Of a DNA stretch of 64,000 nucleotides, positions 45,061-55,119 are shown piece after piece (position 1 is the stretch's first letter; each line of letters begins with the position of its first letter). Both the position numbers and the translations under genes were made by a program. Origin of the DNA: Cylindrodendrum hubeiense (Eukaryota; Ascomycota; Sordariomycetes; Hypocreales; Nectriaceae). The stretch lies in NCBI GenBank assembly GCA_014621425.1, contig JAANBB010000034.1:124001-188000 (forward strand). The letters run 5' to 3'. The notes below the pieces were generated by a model, which was not told the DNA's origin, did no database searches, and saw only the letters and a program-made list of their open reading frames with translations.

Positions 45061-46764
45061 AAAGAGGTCCTGGCGGAAAGAAGGTCACCCAGGTAGTTGC
45101 TGAAGGTCGATTAGATTTTCCTTCTGTCTAGTCTGTCAATGTCTTACGTTGCGGAGTGTAAGCCGCTTAATTTCGGAGTTTCCTGCATCGCAACTAAGGC
45201 GACCTTATTCAATCCAAATCTCCATGTACACTGGCCTGAACTTGATCAGGTCGGGCTAGATGATCATGTAGCGTTGTGTTGAGAGCTTCTTCTAGATGTT
45301 GAGTTGCTAGTTCCAAGTCTGTAGTACCTTCCGTATTATTTTATCTATCGTAATATGTTTTGGCCAGAAGATACAGGCGAGCTAGATAACCTGAATGGTT
45401 TACAGTCACCAAAGCGAACTACCGACAAGAGTGAACAAGCGGCAGCGACACGGCACTCAGACAGCAACAAAACAATAAAATCCTAACCGAACCGAGACCT
45501 GGTGGGTTAGTACCTTATCCTATTAGGCCTGTGGGGTTCGGAGAGGTTGGTAACTATGCCCCTCTTCTCTCGCAACTCTCTGCTCTTCCTATCTCATACC
45601 TTCCGACCCACCATCGCTACCTCGGTGGTGCCGTTGGGCTCGCCCTGTCCCCTTCCCGTATACCTGGTGGTAATTAGGGCATCCTGGATAAGAAAAATAG
45701 TCAGTCACACACGAGTGTATATTATGTTGGGGCCAGCGGTCAGCCTGGGGTTTTAATGACATCAAGGACCGGAGACTAGCTTAGTTACTCACTACTTAAA
45801 GCCGTACGAGCTGCCCGATCAATTAAAACGACACGCTTTTTCCTTCTCCCAATTAAGACTCTATCTTTGACTTCCATTCTCATTGACCAAGCTGTCGCAG
45901 CAGCTATCATCGCTTTCTTCCCCTTCCTTCCCTCTAGCTACCCTATATGTGGGTGTGGTCTGCACCAAAGGGTCATCTCCACCAACAAAATATGTATACC
46001 GAAGGAGGACGTGGCGATACTACTGCGAAGGCGAACCCAGTACCAGCAGGAGGGTTTTATTCCTGGATTGAGAGATCTAAGACCTTTCCCATAGTTATAA
46101 GAGCTTCTTCAGGCCCGTAAATTGGTAGAGATAGAGTACACCAAATAATAAAAAACAAATATGAATGGTTTGTTGTTATTGTTTTGAGGGCTTGTTGATA
46201 GAGTTCAATCGTATTTACTAGGGTATCCTAAAGTTCTTGTCCTCCAATACCTTTCATGGAATTTAGCACTAAGATCCCGACGTTGGTGTGTCTGGCTCGG
46301 AATATTGGTCAGGGCGCTCTCTGCAGCTTTGCGATAATGTTGGATTTCTTGACAAATTGCCGACAATGTCACTGCCTTTCGACTATTATCGACACGAGTA
46401 AGACACAAAACGTGTAGCAAAAGTGGGTTACAATCGCTTTGAGGGGAGCATTCACATGACAAATACTCGAAGATCCCTCCCAGGCGTGTCCTTTGGAAAT
46501 GCTTCATGGAAAAGGCAAAGCGAGGATGAGTAGGCCAAATTTCGCACCAAAGTCACGCTATCTTCCCGGTTATCTCACAACTTCAGGCAGAGAAAAACAG
46601 CTAGAGCTTGATGTGGCCTGCTACTACTAGGCCACATACCGCCCAATTTAAGTAACCTCTGCTCTCAAAATTGACACGATTGCACCCAGAAAGTCAAAAG
46701 ATCAAGCTGTACTAAATACTTTAGTACATATGTACATATTCTAAGTCGCTTAGGACCAGCTAAT
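45061..46764. other. Gene-poor region
   Basis: 1.7 kb with no supportable intact gene. A minus-strand ORF of 100 codons at 46205–46507 (AICQEIQHYRKAAESAL, FHERYWRTRTLGYPSK) has a protein-like composition and could be a fragment, but I cannot assign it. Confidence 0.45.
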
Positions 46765-47994
46765 TTACAACGACTTTGTGGCCCAACCCAAACGGGTCTC
46801 TCCACCATCAAACACCACAAAACCAGCCTTCAATGCAATATCTCCGAAAATGTTAATACCAATATCCTCGCTAGGCTGGAGCCCTCCAAAGCACGTGCCA
46901 GAGCCGTCTCCGAGAGGAGCGTAGCTCATAAATTTGGCAGGAATAGTGAACTTGGTAGAACCGATACTGAAGGTGAAGGTCGGGGTCGTCGCTGTACAGG
47001 GGAAAACATAGCCACCCGCAGCATTGTTAAGCTGGGCACCCTGGATTTGAGAGTAGTAGGCCTTATTGACCGCACTGGGCAGCATGAGGAGTGTAGTACC
47101 AGTATCAGCAATACCATCAAGAGAGGTCTCAGAGAGAGCGCCATCTCCAACAGCATAGCCACTAGCAGTGAATTCCCAAAAGCCCTGAGCAGAATTGACA
47201 GGCGTGTATGTGATTTCTCCAGTATAGGCCGATTTATCAATAAAGCCGAAGTTGTAGCTCCCGGGGGCATCGTGCTTGAGGTCCGCGGTGAAGACCTTTG
47301 ACTCGAGCTGCGGCAGAGCGCTATCAAAGAAAGTCTTTTGCTGCGTGGGCTCAACCGTGTTGATTGAGCTAAAGCCCAGTCCGAGGAGCCCATCGAGGTC
47401 CGACTCAGAAGTAAAGGTATCGGATACAGTCTTGGCAGCCTCGACAGCCTGAGCGCTGACAGTGAGACCACCGATCGTGACCTTGTCCTGGAAGACACTA
47501 CCCGAAGACGAGCTTTTGTCGCCATACGTGATAGACCACGTTTCACCGGTCAGTTCTTTTGAAGTACTGCTCTTGTCCGGGTTGTATTTTACTTGGCCGG
47601 TGACCTCGTTCGCAGCCGTCAAGCTGCTAAAGACCCAGAGATCTGAAGATCCAGTATCGAAGTCCAAGTTGAGAGTCTGAGGCGGAGTTCCAATATTGAC
47701 TGGGGTCAACCACTCGCTGTCGTTATCGGTGGGTGTTGTCGTCACATTGCCCTCGTCGCGACGAGTGTTGGCTGCCTTGATCTTGCTGACGGCGGTAGCA
47801 AGGTCTGTGGGGAGACGCACGCCGTACTTGCGGTAGACTTTGGCAAGAGCTAAGGGGCCGCTCTTTGTGTACTTTGTGTTCTTGACTTGTGCAATGGAGA
47901 AACGGTTGTTTCGGACTGAGTTGGTGGGGATACCGGTGGCCGTGGCAGCAAATGCCAGGATGGCAACGAAAAGCTCGAAAAGAGAGAGAGCCAT
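46765..47994 (-). CDS. Secreted pepsin-type aspartic protease (aspergillopepsin-like)
   Basis: An A1-family endopeptidase of 409 residues, intronless. It begins with a signal peptide (to about residue 21) and a basic propeptide with a likely processing site near NTRRDEGN. The mature enzyme starts around TPTDNDSEWLTPVNIGTPPQ. The two catalytic aspartates are in DFDTGSSDLWVF and GIADTGTTLLMLP, and the flap tyrosine in WSITYGDKSSSSG. A C-terminal disulphide is expected from FPCTAT and GSGTCFGG. The length and motifs match aspergillopepsin-like acid proteases secreted for protein digestion at low pH. It is the only clearly intact gene in a 10 kb gene-poor stretch. Confidence 0.95.
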   Translation of the reverse strand: MALSLFELFVAILAFAATATGIPTNSVRNNRFSIAQVKNTKYTKSGPLALAKVYRKYGVRLPTDLATAVSKIKAANTRRDEGNVTTTPTDNDSEWLTPVNIGTPPQTLNLDFDTGSSDLWVFSSLTAANEVTGQVKYNPDKSSTSKELTGETWSITYGDKSSSSGSVFQDKVTIGGLTVSAQAVEAAKTVSDTFTSESDLDGLLGLGFSSINTVEPTQQKTFFDSALPQLESKVFTADLKHDAPGSYNFGFIDKSAYTGEITYTPVNSAQGFWEFTASGYAVGDGALSETSLDGIADTGTTLLMLPSAVNKAYYSQIQGAQLNNAAGGYVFPCTATTPTFTFSIGSTKFTIPAKFMSYAPLGDGSGTCFGGLQPSEDIGINIFGDIALKAGFVVFDGGETRLGWATKSL

Positions 47995-49599
47995 GGTGAG
48001 ATGTTAAGGAAGGTGATTGTTGACCAGCAAACAGAATGTGATTGAGAAACTATAAACAAGAAGATCCAAGGAGTGAGTTGGGGAAGTGATACTGAGAGAT
48101 GTGCCTGGTTCGAGTCTGAAGGAGAGATGCCACCAGTGCTTATGTACTCGTTGCCTGTTGTCGTCGTGTAATTCAGATGAAGCTAGCCCCGACGAATCGC
48201 CACACTTTACGCAGCCTCGGAGTTGAAACTTTAGTTCGGCACTGGACATCCACACTGCCTCCCCTAAGGAGCGTCATCGAGGCGCTAGCCATAAGGCCCT
48301 CGAAACATCGACCGCCAAGCATCAGCGGATCTGTTCATGCTGCCTCCCGCGCTTGGCATTTGCTTGGCTCGCAGGTGCCATCGTGCCATCGGAAGGATGA
48401 AACGCATCCACGATGGTTCTTTTGCCGTTTCGGCTTCAAACGAGTCGGGAGATCGGCAGTGCCTGGCGAAATGGAGAAGGTGACGATTTCTCGGATAGAA
48501 AGGCACGTAGCCACCTACCGAGATGGGAAGCCCGTCGGCGCCACGATGTAACGGCGCGGCAACCAATGAGGATATTCACATGGCGACTCGAACCGGCCAA
48601 CTCGACACAGGTGCTACGCAAGCCTCGGGACTCGGCATCAACAACTGCAGACGACGGCGCGTGCGAGGGCGGCTGGTTGGCGATGCTGGCGGTTCCCGAT
48701 ACCCACGCTAGTTTCATTCCACCATTGCGCGCAGGGGTATGGCCGCCATTTGATTAGCCCATCCGGAACCCCTTGAAATGATCCGCGTTTGATGAGAAGG
48801 CCTCCGGAAATGCGCGAGCAGCATTGATTGGCTGACATGGTCCCGGCCTCCGCGATGGAGTTTTTGATTCGTGTCAAGTACAACACCATGAGGTAATGCA
48901 AAATCAGGGCTAGCCCACACAACGGGGATGTTGATTCAATTCAAGACTGGAATAAACAGCAAAATGCGCCACTATCGCCAAACCACATCGCCATCCCAAA
49001 AGATCGTCAAGCCTTTTTCATGCTTAAAGGGCCGAACTTGACAAAGGAACGTCGCAACCAGGGATGAAACTGAAATGCCTCCATTGTGGCAACCTATACC
49101 TGGACAATTAAGAACTTTCGCAAAAACCGCTCGGCCGAATCTAACATCAAGTCTTAGCGTTGGAAGAGACACCCAATCGTGTCGATTGATCTGCATTGTA
49201 GGATCGACCCGAAACACCCGACTGTAAACACCTGGCTGTAAACACGCTCTCTGGCTGGCTCCATGCAATGCGAGGGGAGTTTATCTCACGGATAACATTT
49301 AAAGATGTCATCTCGATTAAAATTGAGTTCTATCGCGCGGAGGGTCTCAAAGCCTCTCACTTCGCAACCCAAAGAAGCCACGTTGATCTGTAAGATCGCC
49401 TCAATCGATTATTAGTTGCGTATGCCCCAAGTCTTAAACACTAGGCGCCAAATATCCCTGGCAAACTTGGATAGGTTCTATATAAGCATAATAATGAGAG
49501 CTGCATCACGGCGTGCATGAGACAGTCTCACCTTGTGACTCATCAACAACCGGTCTCTTGAGTATGTTATATCGCCTCTATAAAATACGGACAATTAAC
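47995..49599. other. Gene-poor region upstream of the protease
   Basis: 1.6 kb. The first few hundred bases are the protease promoter. Overlapping ORFs of 60–120 codons around 48180–48920 occur on both strands and look like chance frames in GC-richer sequence. No repeats noticed. Confidence 0.45.
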
Positions 49600-51140
49600 T
49601 GACCTCAGTATGCAGATACTAGAATCGTACGGAAGTACTGGAATACATTCACGGCGGCTTGGTAGCGCATCAACACCGAGCAATCGACCCGCGTGGAATA
49701 GAAGAATCTGTGACAGAGGTATAAATCTCATTCTTCGTTTTTTTTTGAATATCTTCTAATATTAACTTCGATCCTAGTAGACCAACGGGCCACTGACAGA
49801 TGAGACGAAATTGACAAAGACAAAGAGACCTAGGAGGTCTGCTACAAAAACCGTCTTGCTGAATTATGCGAGGCAGCTTTGGGCGGCGGATTGGGTTGAA
49901 TATAAGGGCCCAGGAATACTTACTGAGGACTGGGGACTGCTATTGTGGAATGTGTATTATTCTTCTAGGATCGGGGAGTACATCGAGTCCACCTGTCGTG
50001 CGCGTACCGGGCGAGGCCTCTATTTCAAGGTAATGATGTTATGTTCAATTTTTATGTTAATGTATCGACAAGTGTGTCAAGGACCTCACTTTTGTCGTAT
50101 TCACCGACGAGATAGGGGCGCTGGAATTCGCCATATAGCTCACCCGTGATGTAAAATATATGGTGTCTACGCCAGACAAGAGGTAAGATGTGGTTCAATT
50201 CCAGAGAATTCACTCTGACTTTTATATTCTCGGGCTATAAAACGCTATATATGAAGGCAACGTATCTAGAATTCTCTGCTTTAACCATATGCTCCCTTTC
50301 CTTGCTCGATGTTTGGTATATGGGGTGCTTAGGATTATAGAACTATTGAAGACCTTTTGATAATTGTGCTATCTGAGGATGAGATGTGGTGTTATAGTGG
50401 AAAGACGACCTCCTTGAGAAACCATTCTTCAAAAGCTAGTCAATGGAAAATATCAAAACTGTGTCTGTGTTAGCTATCGGTAATGAGTACTGGGACTACG
50501 GGCAGGATATGCGAAACCGCTAAGAAATCACGATATCAGGGCGGAGGGTCTTCACATGATGAATGCGTAAATAGTATCCAGGCACCCCTCTTTTGCTAAT
50601 CGGTTCTATTCAAAAGATATGTTCGAGTCTCAAGCTACATGGATGGTATATGCTGGAAACACCGATCCGAATACGCTCCCAAAGTATTAGAAGCCTCGAG
50701 CCTCGGAACGGTGCTGATGGCCAGGCAGCCTACCACGGCCAGGAAAGGCGTGGCATAGTCCTCGACCTCTTCCGCGGATTGACCACACCCCGCAATCCAA
50801 GTTTATGGTAGTGCTTGCCTGCAAAGAAGCAATTCGAGTTTGGAAACAGTCCTGAATTCATACGCATAAACGAGGAACTCGTTAAGCTCTAGGACAATAG
50901 CGATAGCAAATCGTCATTAAAAATATTGTACGCCGAGAAACGCAAAATGCTCGCCCAAGAGCTACGATGCTGGCAAAAACGCCAACCAGGTAAGTACGAT
51001 GATGTGCCAGGATACAGAGGTTGGAAAAGCTGGATACGCGGTTATGGGTATTGTCACCCCCTCTCCGACGAGGAGAGGGGCAGCCAAAGCAGGCGTAGTC
51101 TGCTTAGTCAAGCCCCCGGGTATGTCTTTAACTAGATACT
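49600..51140 (+). pseudogene. Relic of a DUF3435-type tyrosine recombinase (Starship captain/Crypton family)
   Basis: Scattered exon-like blocks on the plus strand, in order, match the pattern of DUF3435 proteins. These are VRKYWNTFTAAW (from about 49625), IDPRGIEESVTE, NGPLTDETKLTKTK, YARQLWAADW, LLWNVYYSSRIGEYIEST, CRARTGRGLYFK, DLTFVVFTDEIGALEFAI-stop-LTRDVK (TAG at about 50135), FRGLTTPRNPSLW-stop-CLPAKKQFEFGNSPEF (TAG near 50809), and KL-stop-DNSDSKSS followed by LYAEKRKMLAQELRCWQKRQP. In intact relatives this is the integrase-like region of site-specific recombinases. At least three in-frame TAGs and one frame change after about 49663 show it is dead. The stops fit CAG-to-TAG changes. 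Further Pro/Ser-rich codons at 51450–51690 may be its C-terminus. Confidence 0.65.
51057..51080. repeat. Inverted repeat, CCCCTCTCC / GGAGAGGGG
   Basis: A perfect 9-bp stem (51058–51066 with 51072–51080) around the loop GACGA, just after the last recognisable recombinase block. Confidence 0.6.
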
Positions 51141-52457
51141 CTTCTCAATCGTACTAGGCTAATATTCGCGTGGAGTGGCACTATCGAGCAACATGCCGCC
51201 GATCGATGAGGGGAATTCTTATGGTTGCACGGTAGTACATGTGCATGACCCTTTTCGGATGACGCGACCATGTCCAAATACTGGGTCAGCAGTACCCCCA
51301 TGCTGAACCACAGTGTAGCACACTATGATCCAAGTGCCTTTTCATCCCCCTACATCTCAACCAGCACGCGAGCTTGGGCAGGTGATGTTTTCCATAGATC
51401 CTGGCGACGGAGGTACTAAAAGTAGCCCTGAGGCGCCACGTCATCTCCGAACCCCTTGCTATCGATACCGAGTTCACCTCTCTGTATTTATCTCCATCTC
51501 CGGAACAGAGCGTTGCCTCAGTCCCTCCCGTAGAAGTCGACATGGCCGGTGTGGTCGCCCACCCAGCAGCAAAGAGGCGTCCGGCTAATAGCTCCCCTGG
51601 TCTCTCTCCTAAGCGAGGGAGGTCTGATAAGACGATGAGATTAACGACGTCATTGGTGAGCCTGCTCCGAGGGCTGTTGCCTACCCTACTTCGAGGACCC
51701 GGGGCTTAATGGCACGGCGTCCAAGCTCCAAGCAACAGAAGGAGAAGAAGCGGACGTGAGGCTAGATACTCTAGCTTAAGATGAGTCATATCCTCCATCA
51801 GCCCGTCTACCCCACTAACAAAGGTCGCAGGGAGGTTAGTCCCGGAGAGACCATCACCAGAAGTGCTAAGTTAGTTCCACTGAAGGAGTTGTAGCTTAGC
51901 TACCATCAGCTTTTGGTACCCTAACGTGGTTTGCTCTTGTGCGTACGAATCTTTCCGCCCACCCGTCGGAGTCTCGGGAATACCGAGACAGGGCTCTCTC
52001 TGCGACCCGACATGGCCCTGGATGCGGTCCCTTAGCTCTAAATATGTCCCGAGATGTGGACGCTTATGGTGACGATCTCTATTCAACATAGAATTCCTTG
52101 AATATGTCATCAGTAGGTTGAAGGGCGTCTCCTTAACCTCCATCGACATTTGCTTGGCAGCCCTTGTAAACAGCGGTTCCCACTGCGCACATGGTTTGAG
52201 GCTCCCTCAGGTCTTTTAACCCTCTAGTTCGCGGTCTCTTACCTACAGTCTCCACCCCGTTAGCTTGCTCCTGTTATTCCGGCGTCTCTGTAATCTAAAA
52301 ACTTCTGGAAACGAGAATGAGGCAGTGCAGACTGTTACACAGCCACGGGATCGAATCCGTAATTTCCCTTGCCGCCCAAGCGGGTGACAGAAAACATGGT
52401 GGGGCGCCAAGGTCAGGCTTTGTGTGCCATGTTCCTATCACCTGCTTGCCGCCCACT

Positions 52458-52505
52458 GCCTTGAGCGAATAACTGCGGCTATTGGTTTGCTCGTGCGGGG
52501 GCGGA
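52458..52505. repeat. Direct repeat R1 (GC-rich, about 48 bp)
   Basis: Shares GCCTTGAGCG, then TTGGTTTGCTCGTGCGGGGGCGG with R2 at 52664–52711. On the minus strand both copies read PPPHEQT. Confidence 0.6.
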
Positions 52506-52663
52506 ATCGACATGGTTCGGACCTGAGGTAGAAACTTACGCTATGACGAACCCGTCAGCATCCTGAAAATATCCCCAAGTTGGATGCCACACCTAGGGTT
52601 CTCGACGCGCGCGCATCCAAACGTAGTCGGGTTCACGTCAGCGTGAATCTCTTGCACGTGCCT

Positions 52664-52711
52664 GCCTTGAGCGCAGGTTTCTTGGCCGCTCGTTTGCTCA
52701 TGCGGGGGCGG
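52664..52711. repeat. Direct repeat R2 (GC-rich, about 48 bp)
   Basis: Second copy of R1: GCCTTGAGCG and TCGTTTGCTCATGCGGGGGCGG with divergent bases between them. The start-to-start distance is 206 bp. Confidence 0.6.
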
Positions 52712-52920
52712 GGCCAAACCATCTCGCTTGTCCTGAAACGGTTTGTGTCGACATTTGGCGATACGCGCGGTTGGCGTGCCAAAGCACGCTGACCATTCAC
52801 AAAGCCGCCACAGCCGCGGATCTCGCCTCCGAACTCCGTCATGAGACTCACGATAGCTGCATCCTTGGATATCATCAGTGTAGCTGTTGATCTTCCCGTT
52901 GGTCTTTCTACTGTGCCACC

Positions 52921-53592
52921 ATGGGCTCCGTCGCCTTACACCCTGGGACCTCAACAACCCAATTGCATGTCTTTCCGTCTCAACTGCGGCCTTCTTGGCT
53001 GGCCACCAGCCTCGGCCAAATAGTGGTTCCACCTTCAGACATTGCGCCTTATCTGGGACCTAACCAGCACACTCTAGCGGCACAGCTCTACTTGTACTGC
53101 ACTGAAATAAGTGTTGGCCTTCTCTACCAGCTCGCTGGCCAGCAACCCAGCAAAATTGCATCTCTCGCTCGGCGTCACCCTGTCTTTTCAGCTATACTGA
53201 GGTATGTTTCTACGTTTTGTAGTCACAATTACATCATTGCCCTCGCTGAGGCGCGTCTTGAGTTCTATCGCGTTGGCTACTGCAAGCCCGACAACCTAGC
53301 AGCAATGAGGGACTCAGCCCTTCTGCTGCTGCAACGCGTCGAGCAAGGGTATAATATGGCGGAGCAGGATTTAGAAGAGTGGTTTAAGGCTGCCAAAGTA
53401 GCACGGGTTGTTAGGGAAACACTGCAAAGTCTGGAACCAAGGAGGCTTGAAGCCGCGATTCGAAACGATGGCACGCATGTAGCTGCAAGAAGGCTGCTAG
53501 AGGCTTTTATCCACAAGTTTTGGCTGAAGTCTACCTGTTTCGGCGACGGGCCAAGATGGGATGCATCTTATGTAAGTAAACTGCTTGAGTAG
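52921..53592 (+). CDS. Uncharacterised protein near the recombinase relic
   Basis: An open frame of 223 codons with an excellent start context (CCACCATGGG). The product is mainly alpha-helical: HTLAAQLYLYCTEISVGLLYQLAG, ALAEARLEFYRVGYCK, RDSALLLLQRVEQGYNMAEQDLEEWFKAAKVARVVRETL, AARRLLEAFIHKFWLK. I do not recognise the family; there is no membrane segment, signal peptide or catalytic motif. A strong donor, GTAAGT at 53573, sits six codons before the stop. If it is spliced to an AAG acceptor near 53644, the frame continues to 53794 and adds about 50 residues. The gene lies between the recombinase relic and the PD-(D/E)XK-like gene and may be accessory DNA carried with them. Confidence 0.5.
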   Translation: MGSVALHPGTSTTQLHVFPSQLRPSWLATSLGQIVVPPSDIAPYLGPNQHTLAAQLYLYCTEISVGLLYQLAGQQPSKIASLARRHPVFSAILRYVSTFCSHNYIIALAEARLEFYRVGYCKPDNLAAMRDSALLLLQRVEQGYNMAEQDLEEWFKAAKVARVVRETLQSLEPRRLEAAIRNDGTHVAARRLLEAFIHKFWLKSTCFGDGPRWDASYVSKLLE

Positions 53593-54130
53593 TTAGCCCA
53601 GGCTTTATCGCGTGATAACCTGCCCACCTACCCTTGCCCCTAAGCGCCGAGTATGCCTGTTTAACTACATTTTCTTGTGCTATTCACATCTCGGTAAGCG
53701 AAGTGCGGCGCTTGCATCCGTGAACGTCCAAAAACTAGGCCGCAAGGGTGCTTTCTTGCAACCTCCACTTGTCGAGTCTTGCGCCTCTCTATAACCGCGC
53801 GGCTCGGGCACCCGTCTCATGAGAAATACCGTGTGGCAATAAATCATTCTACTACCACCGGACCACTGTTCAAGCATGAATCCTTGTCACCCCTCGCGGC
53901 AACCGTTTCACGCTTATGCAGTCGGGGTCACAAGAAGGACGCCCTCCTTAAGCGCGCGACTAATGGAGGCCCAGCTCCCAAAATAATTTCATCAGGAACG
54001 GACGAATCCATGAATGCCATAGATGTATGTATATAAAGCTTTGATAAGACCCATCAGTTCACAGATCTATATCACCAACGCAAACACCAATCTGTACATT
54101 TTCCTTTCAAGACTTCACAACAGCCGCATC
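53593..54130. other. Spacer upstream of the nuclease-like gene
   Basis: About 540 bp. The first 200 bp may hold a second exon of the preceding gene (frame open to 53794). The rest is presumed promoter. Confidence 0.4.
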
Positions 54131-55069
54131 ATGTCTCAAATCAATACTCCTCGGTTCAAGAAACTCTGGGACCAAGTCCAGGAGAAGCCAGAGTGGGCCA
54201 CAACCAAGTTCTGGGAGTACGTCTTCAAACAATACGTCTTCAGTAGTCATCAGTGGATCATCGCTTCGCAGCAGCCACCAACGAATGACGAGAACGACCT
54301 TCGCCGCATCGATCTCGTCGTGGAAAACCTCGATGATTCTGGGAACACCACAACATTGCTGTTCATGGAGGCCAAGAGAGCTAATGCGACTCTTGACCAA
54401 ATCGATAACGTTGAATACCAAGCATTTACCGCTTGCTGTGCGCACCTCTACTATACGGGGAAGCCAGCCATCTGGGCAATGACATGCGTGGGCAGCAAGG
54501 CTAGGCTGTGGGCCTATAAGCTTAATGACGACTACATTACAGCCTTCTGGCCTTCTGGAGACGGGCTTTCGGAAAGGTCCGAATATGCTGAATTTCTCAC
54601 CCAGGGACAAGAGCTCCTAAGCAAACTTAATTATATCAAGCACAATCCTATTCCAAGTGAGGATGTCTTCCTCAGGCCACCATCGCCAAGGCCAGCCTCC
54701 GCCACCCTTGCTGTAGGCTGGCATGACGATGAAGTTGCCTTCATCAATACTTCCGCGGGTCCTAGTTCGAGCAGTGCCTTCCAGCCGGATCCCGCCAGCC
54801 AATTTCAGCCAGAGAGTGCATACCAGGGTCTGGTAGTGGATGCGAATATTGCAGTTAGGGTTACTGTGGACAAGTACGAAAACAACAATTACAAGTGTAC
54901 CAGAGTGTCTGATGATGGCCGCTTTTATGTGCCTGGCGATGCATGGGTTGAGTGTCACGTCCAGGTGTCTGGGACGTTGTATGCTGGCTACTCATGGACG
55001 GCTGGCTCGGGTGGGCAGTACTATACTTGGTCGTTGGAGCCGACACGGCCTAGTAAGAAAAGAAAGTGA
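54131..55069 (+). CDS. PD-(D/E)XK nuclease-fold-like fungal protein
   Basis: An intronless gene for about 312 residues. The N-terminal half has the layout of a restriction-endonuclease-like fold: an alpha-helical start (RFKKLWDQVQEKPEWATTKFWEYVFKQYVF), an Asp in RRIDLVVEN, a turn, then a hydrophobic strand with the E-x-K pair in LLFMEAKRAN, followed by a helix with Gln/Glu and the strand KPAIWAMTCVGSKARLWAYK. The C-terminal part is Ser/Pro-rich, then a short beta domain, ending in a lysine-rich PSKKRK that could be a nuclear signal. Nuclease activity is only inferred from the pattern. The ATG at 54131 begins the conserved helix; the frame is open upstream to 54023. Converges with the gene ending at 55120. 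Confidence 0.6.
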   Translation: MSQINTPRFKKLWDQVQEKPEWATTKFWEYVFKQYVFSSHQWIIASQQPPTNDENDLRRIDLVVENLDDSGNTTTLLFMEAKRANATLDQIDNVEYQAFTACCAHLYYTGKPAIWAMTCVGSKARLWAYKLNDDYITAFWPSGDGLSERSEYAEFLTQGQELLSKLNYIKHNPIPSEDVFLRPPSPRPASATLAVGWHDDEVAFINTSAGPSSSSAFQPDPASQFQPESAYQGLVVDANIAVRVTVDKYENNNYKCTRVSDDGRFYVPGDAWVECHVQVSGTLYAGYSWTAGSGGQYYTWSLEPTRPSKKRK

Positions 55070-55119
55070 TACAAAAGGTATTACTCAATGCGTTTAGAAT
55101 CAATTCCATCCCAATATTC

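Larger units (their letters stand above)
51141..52920. other. Decayed, GC-richer region after the recombinase relic
   Basis: 1.8 kb without an intact gene. A plus-strand stretch 51440–51690 reads SPEQSVASVPPVEVDMAGVV and AAKRRPANSSPGLSPKRGR, possibly the disordered end of the recombinase. A 48-bp direct repeat lies at 52458–52505 and 52664–52711. Confidence 0.45.

Noticed and set aside
45547..46094. Overlapping plus-strand ORFs of about 70 codons
   Set aside because: Leucine/serine-rich chance frames without motifs; neither start nor splice signals support a gene.
48177..48922. Several overlapping ORFs on both strands upstream of the protease
   Set aside because: Six-frame openness in GC-richer DNA; no frame shows protein-family features.
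52330..52360. GGGATCGAATCC resembling a tRNA T-arm/B-box
   Set aside because: No matching acceptor stem, D-arm or A-box at the correct distance upstream could be found.
52541..53032. 163-codon minus-strand ORF
   Set aside because: It overlaps the plus-strand gene with the ideal start at 52921 and contains only the antisense of the direct repeats; no protein-like pattern.
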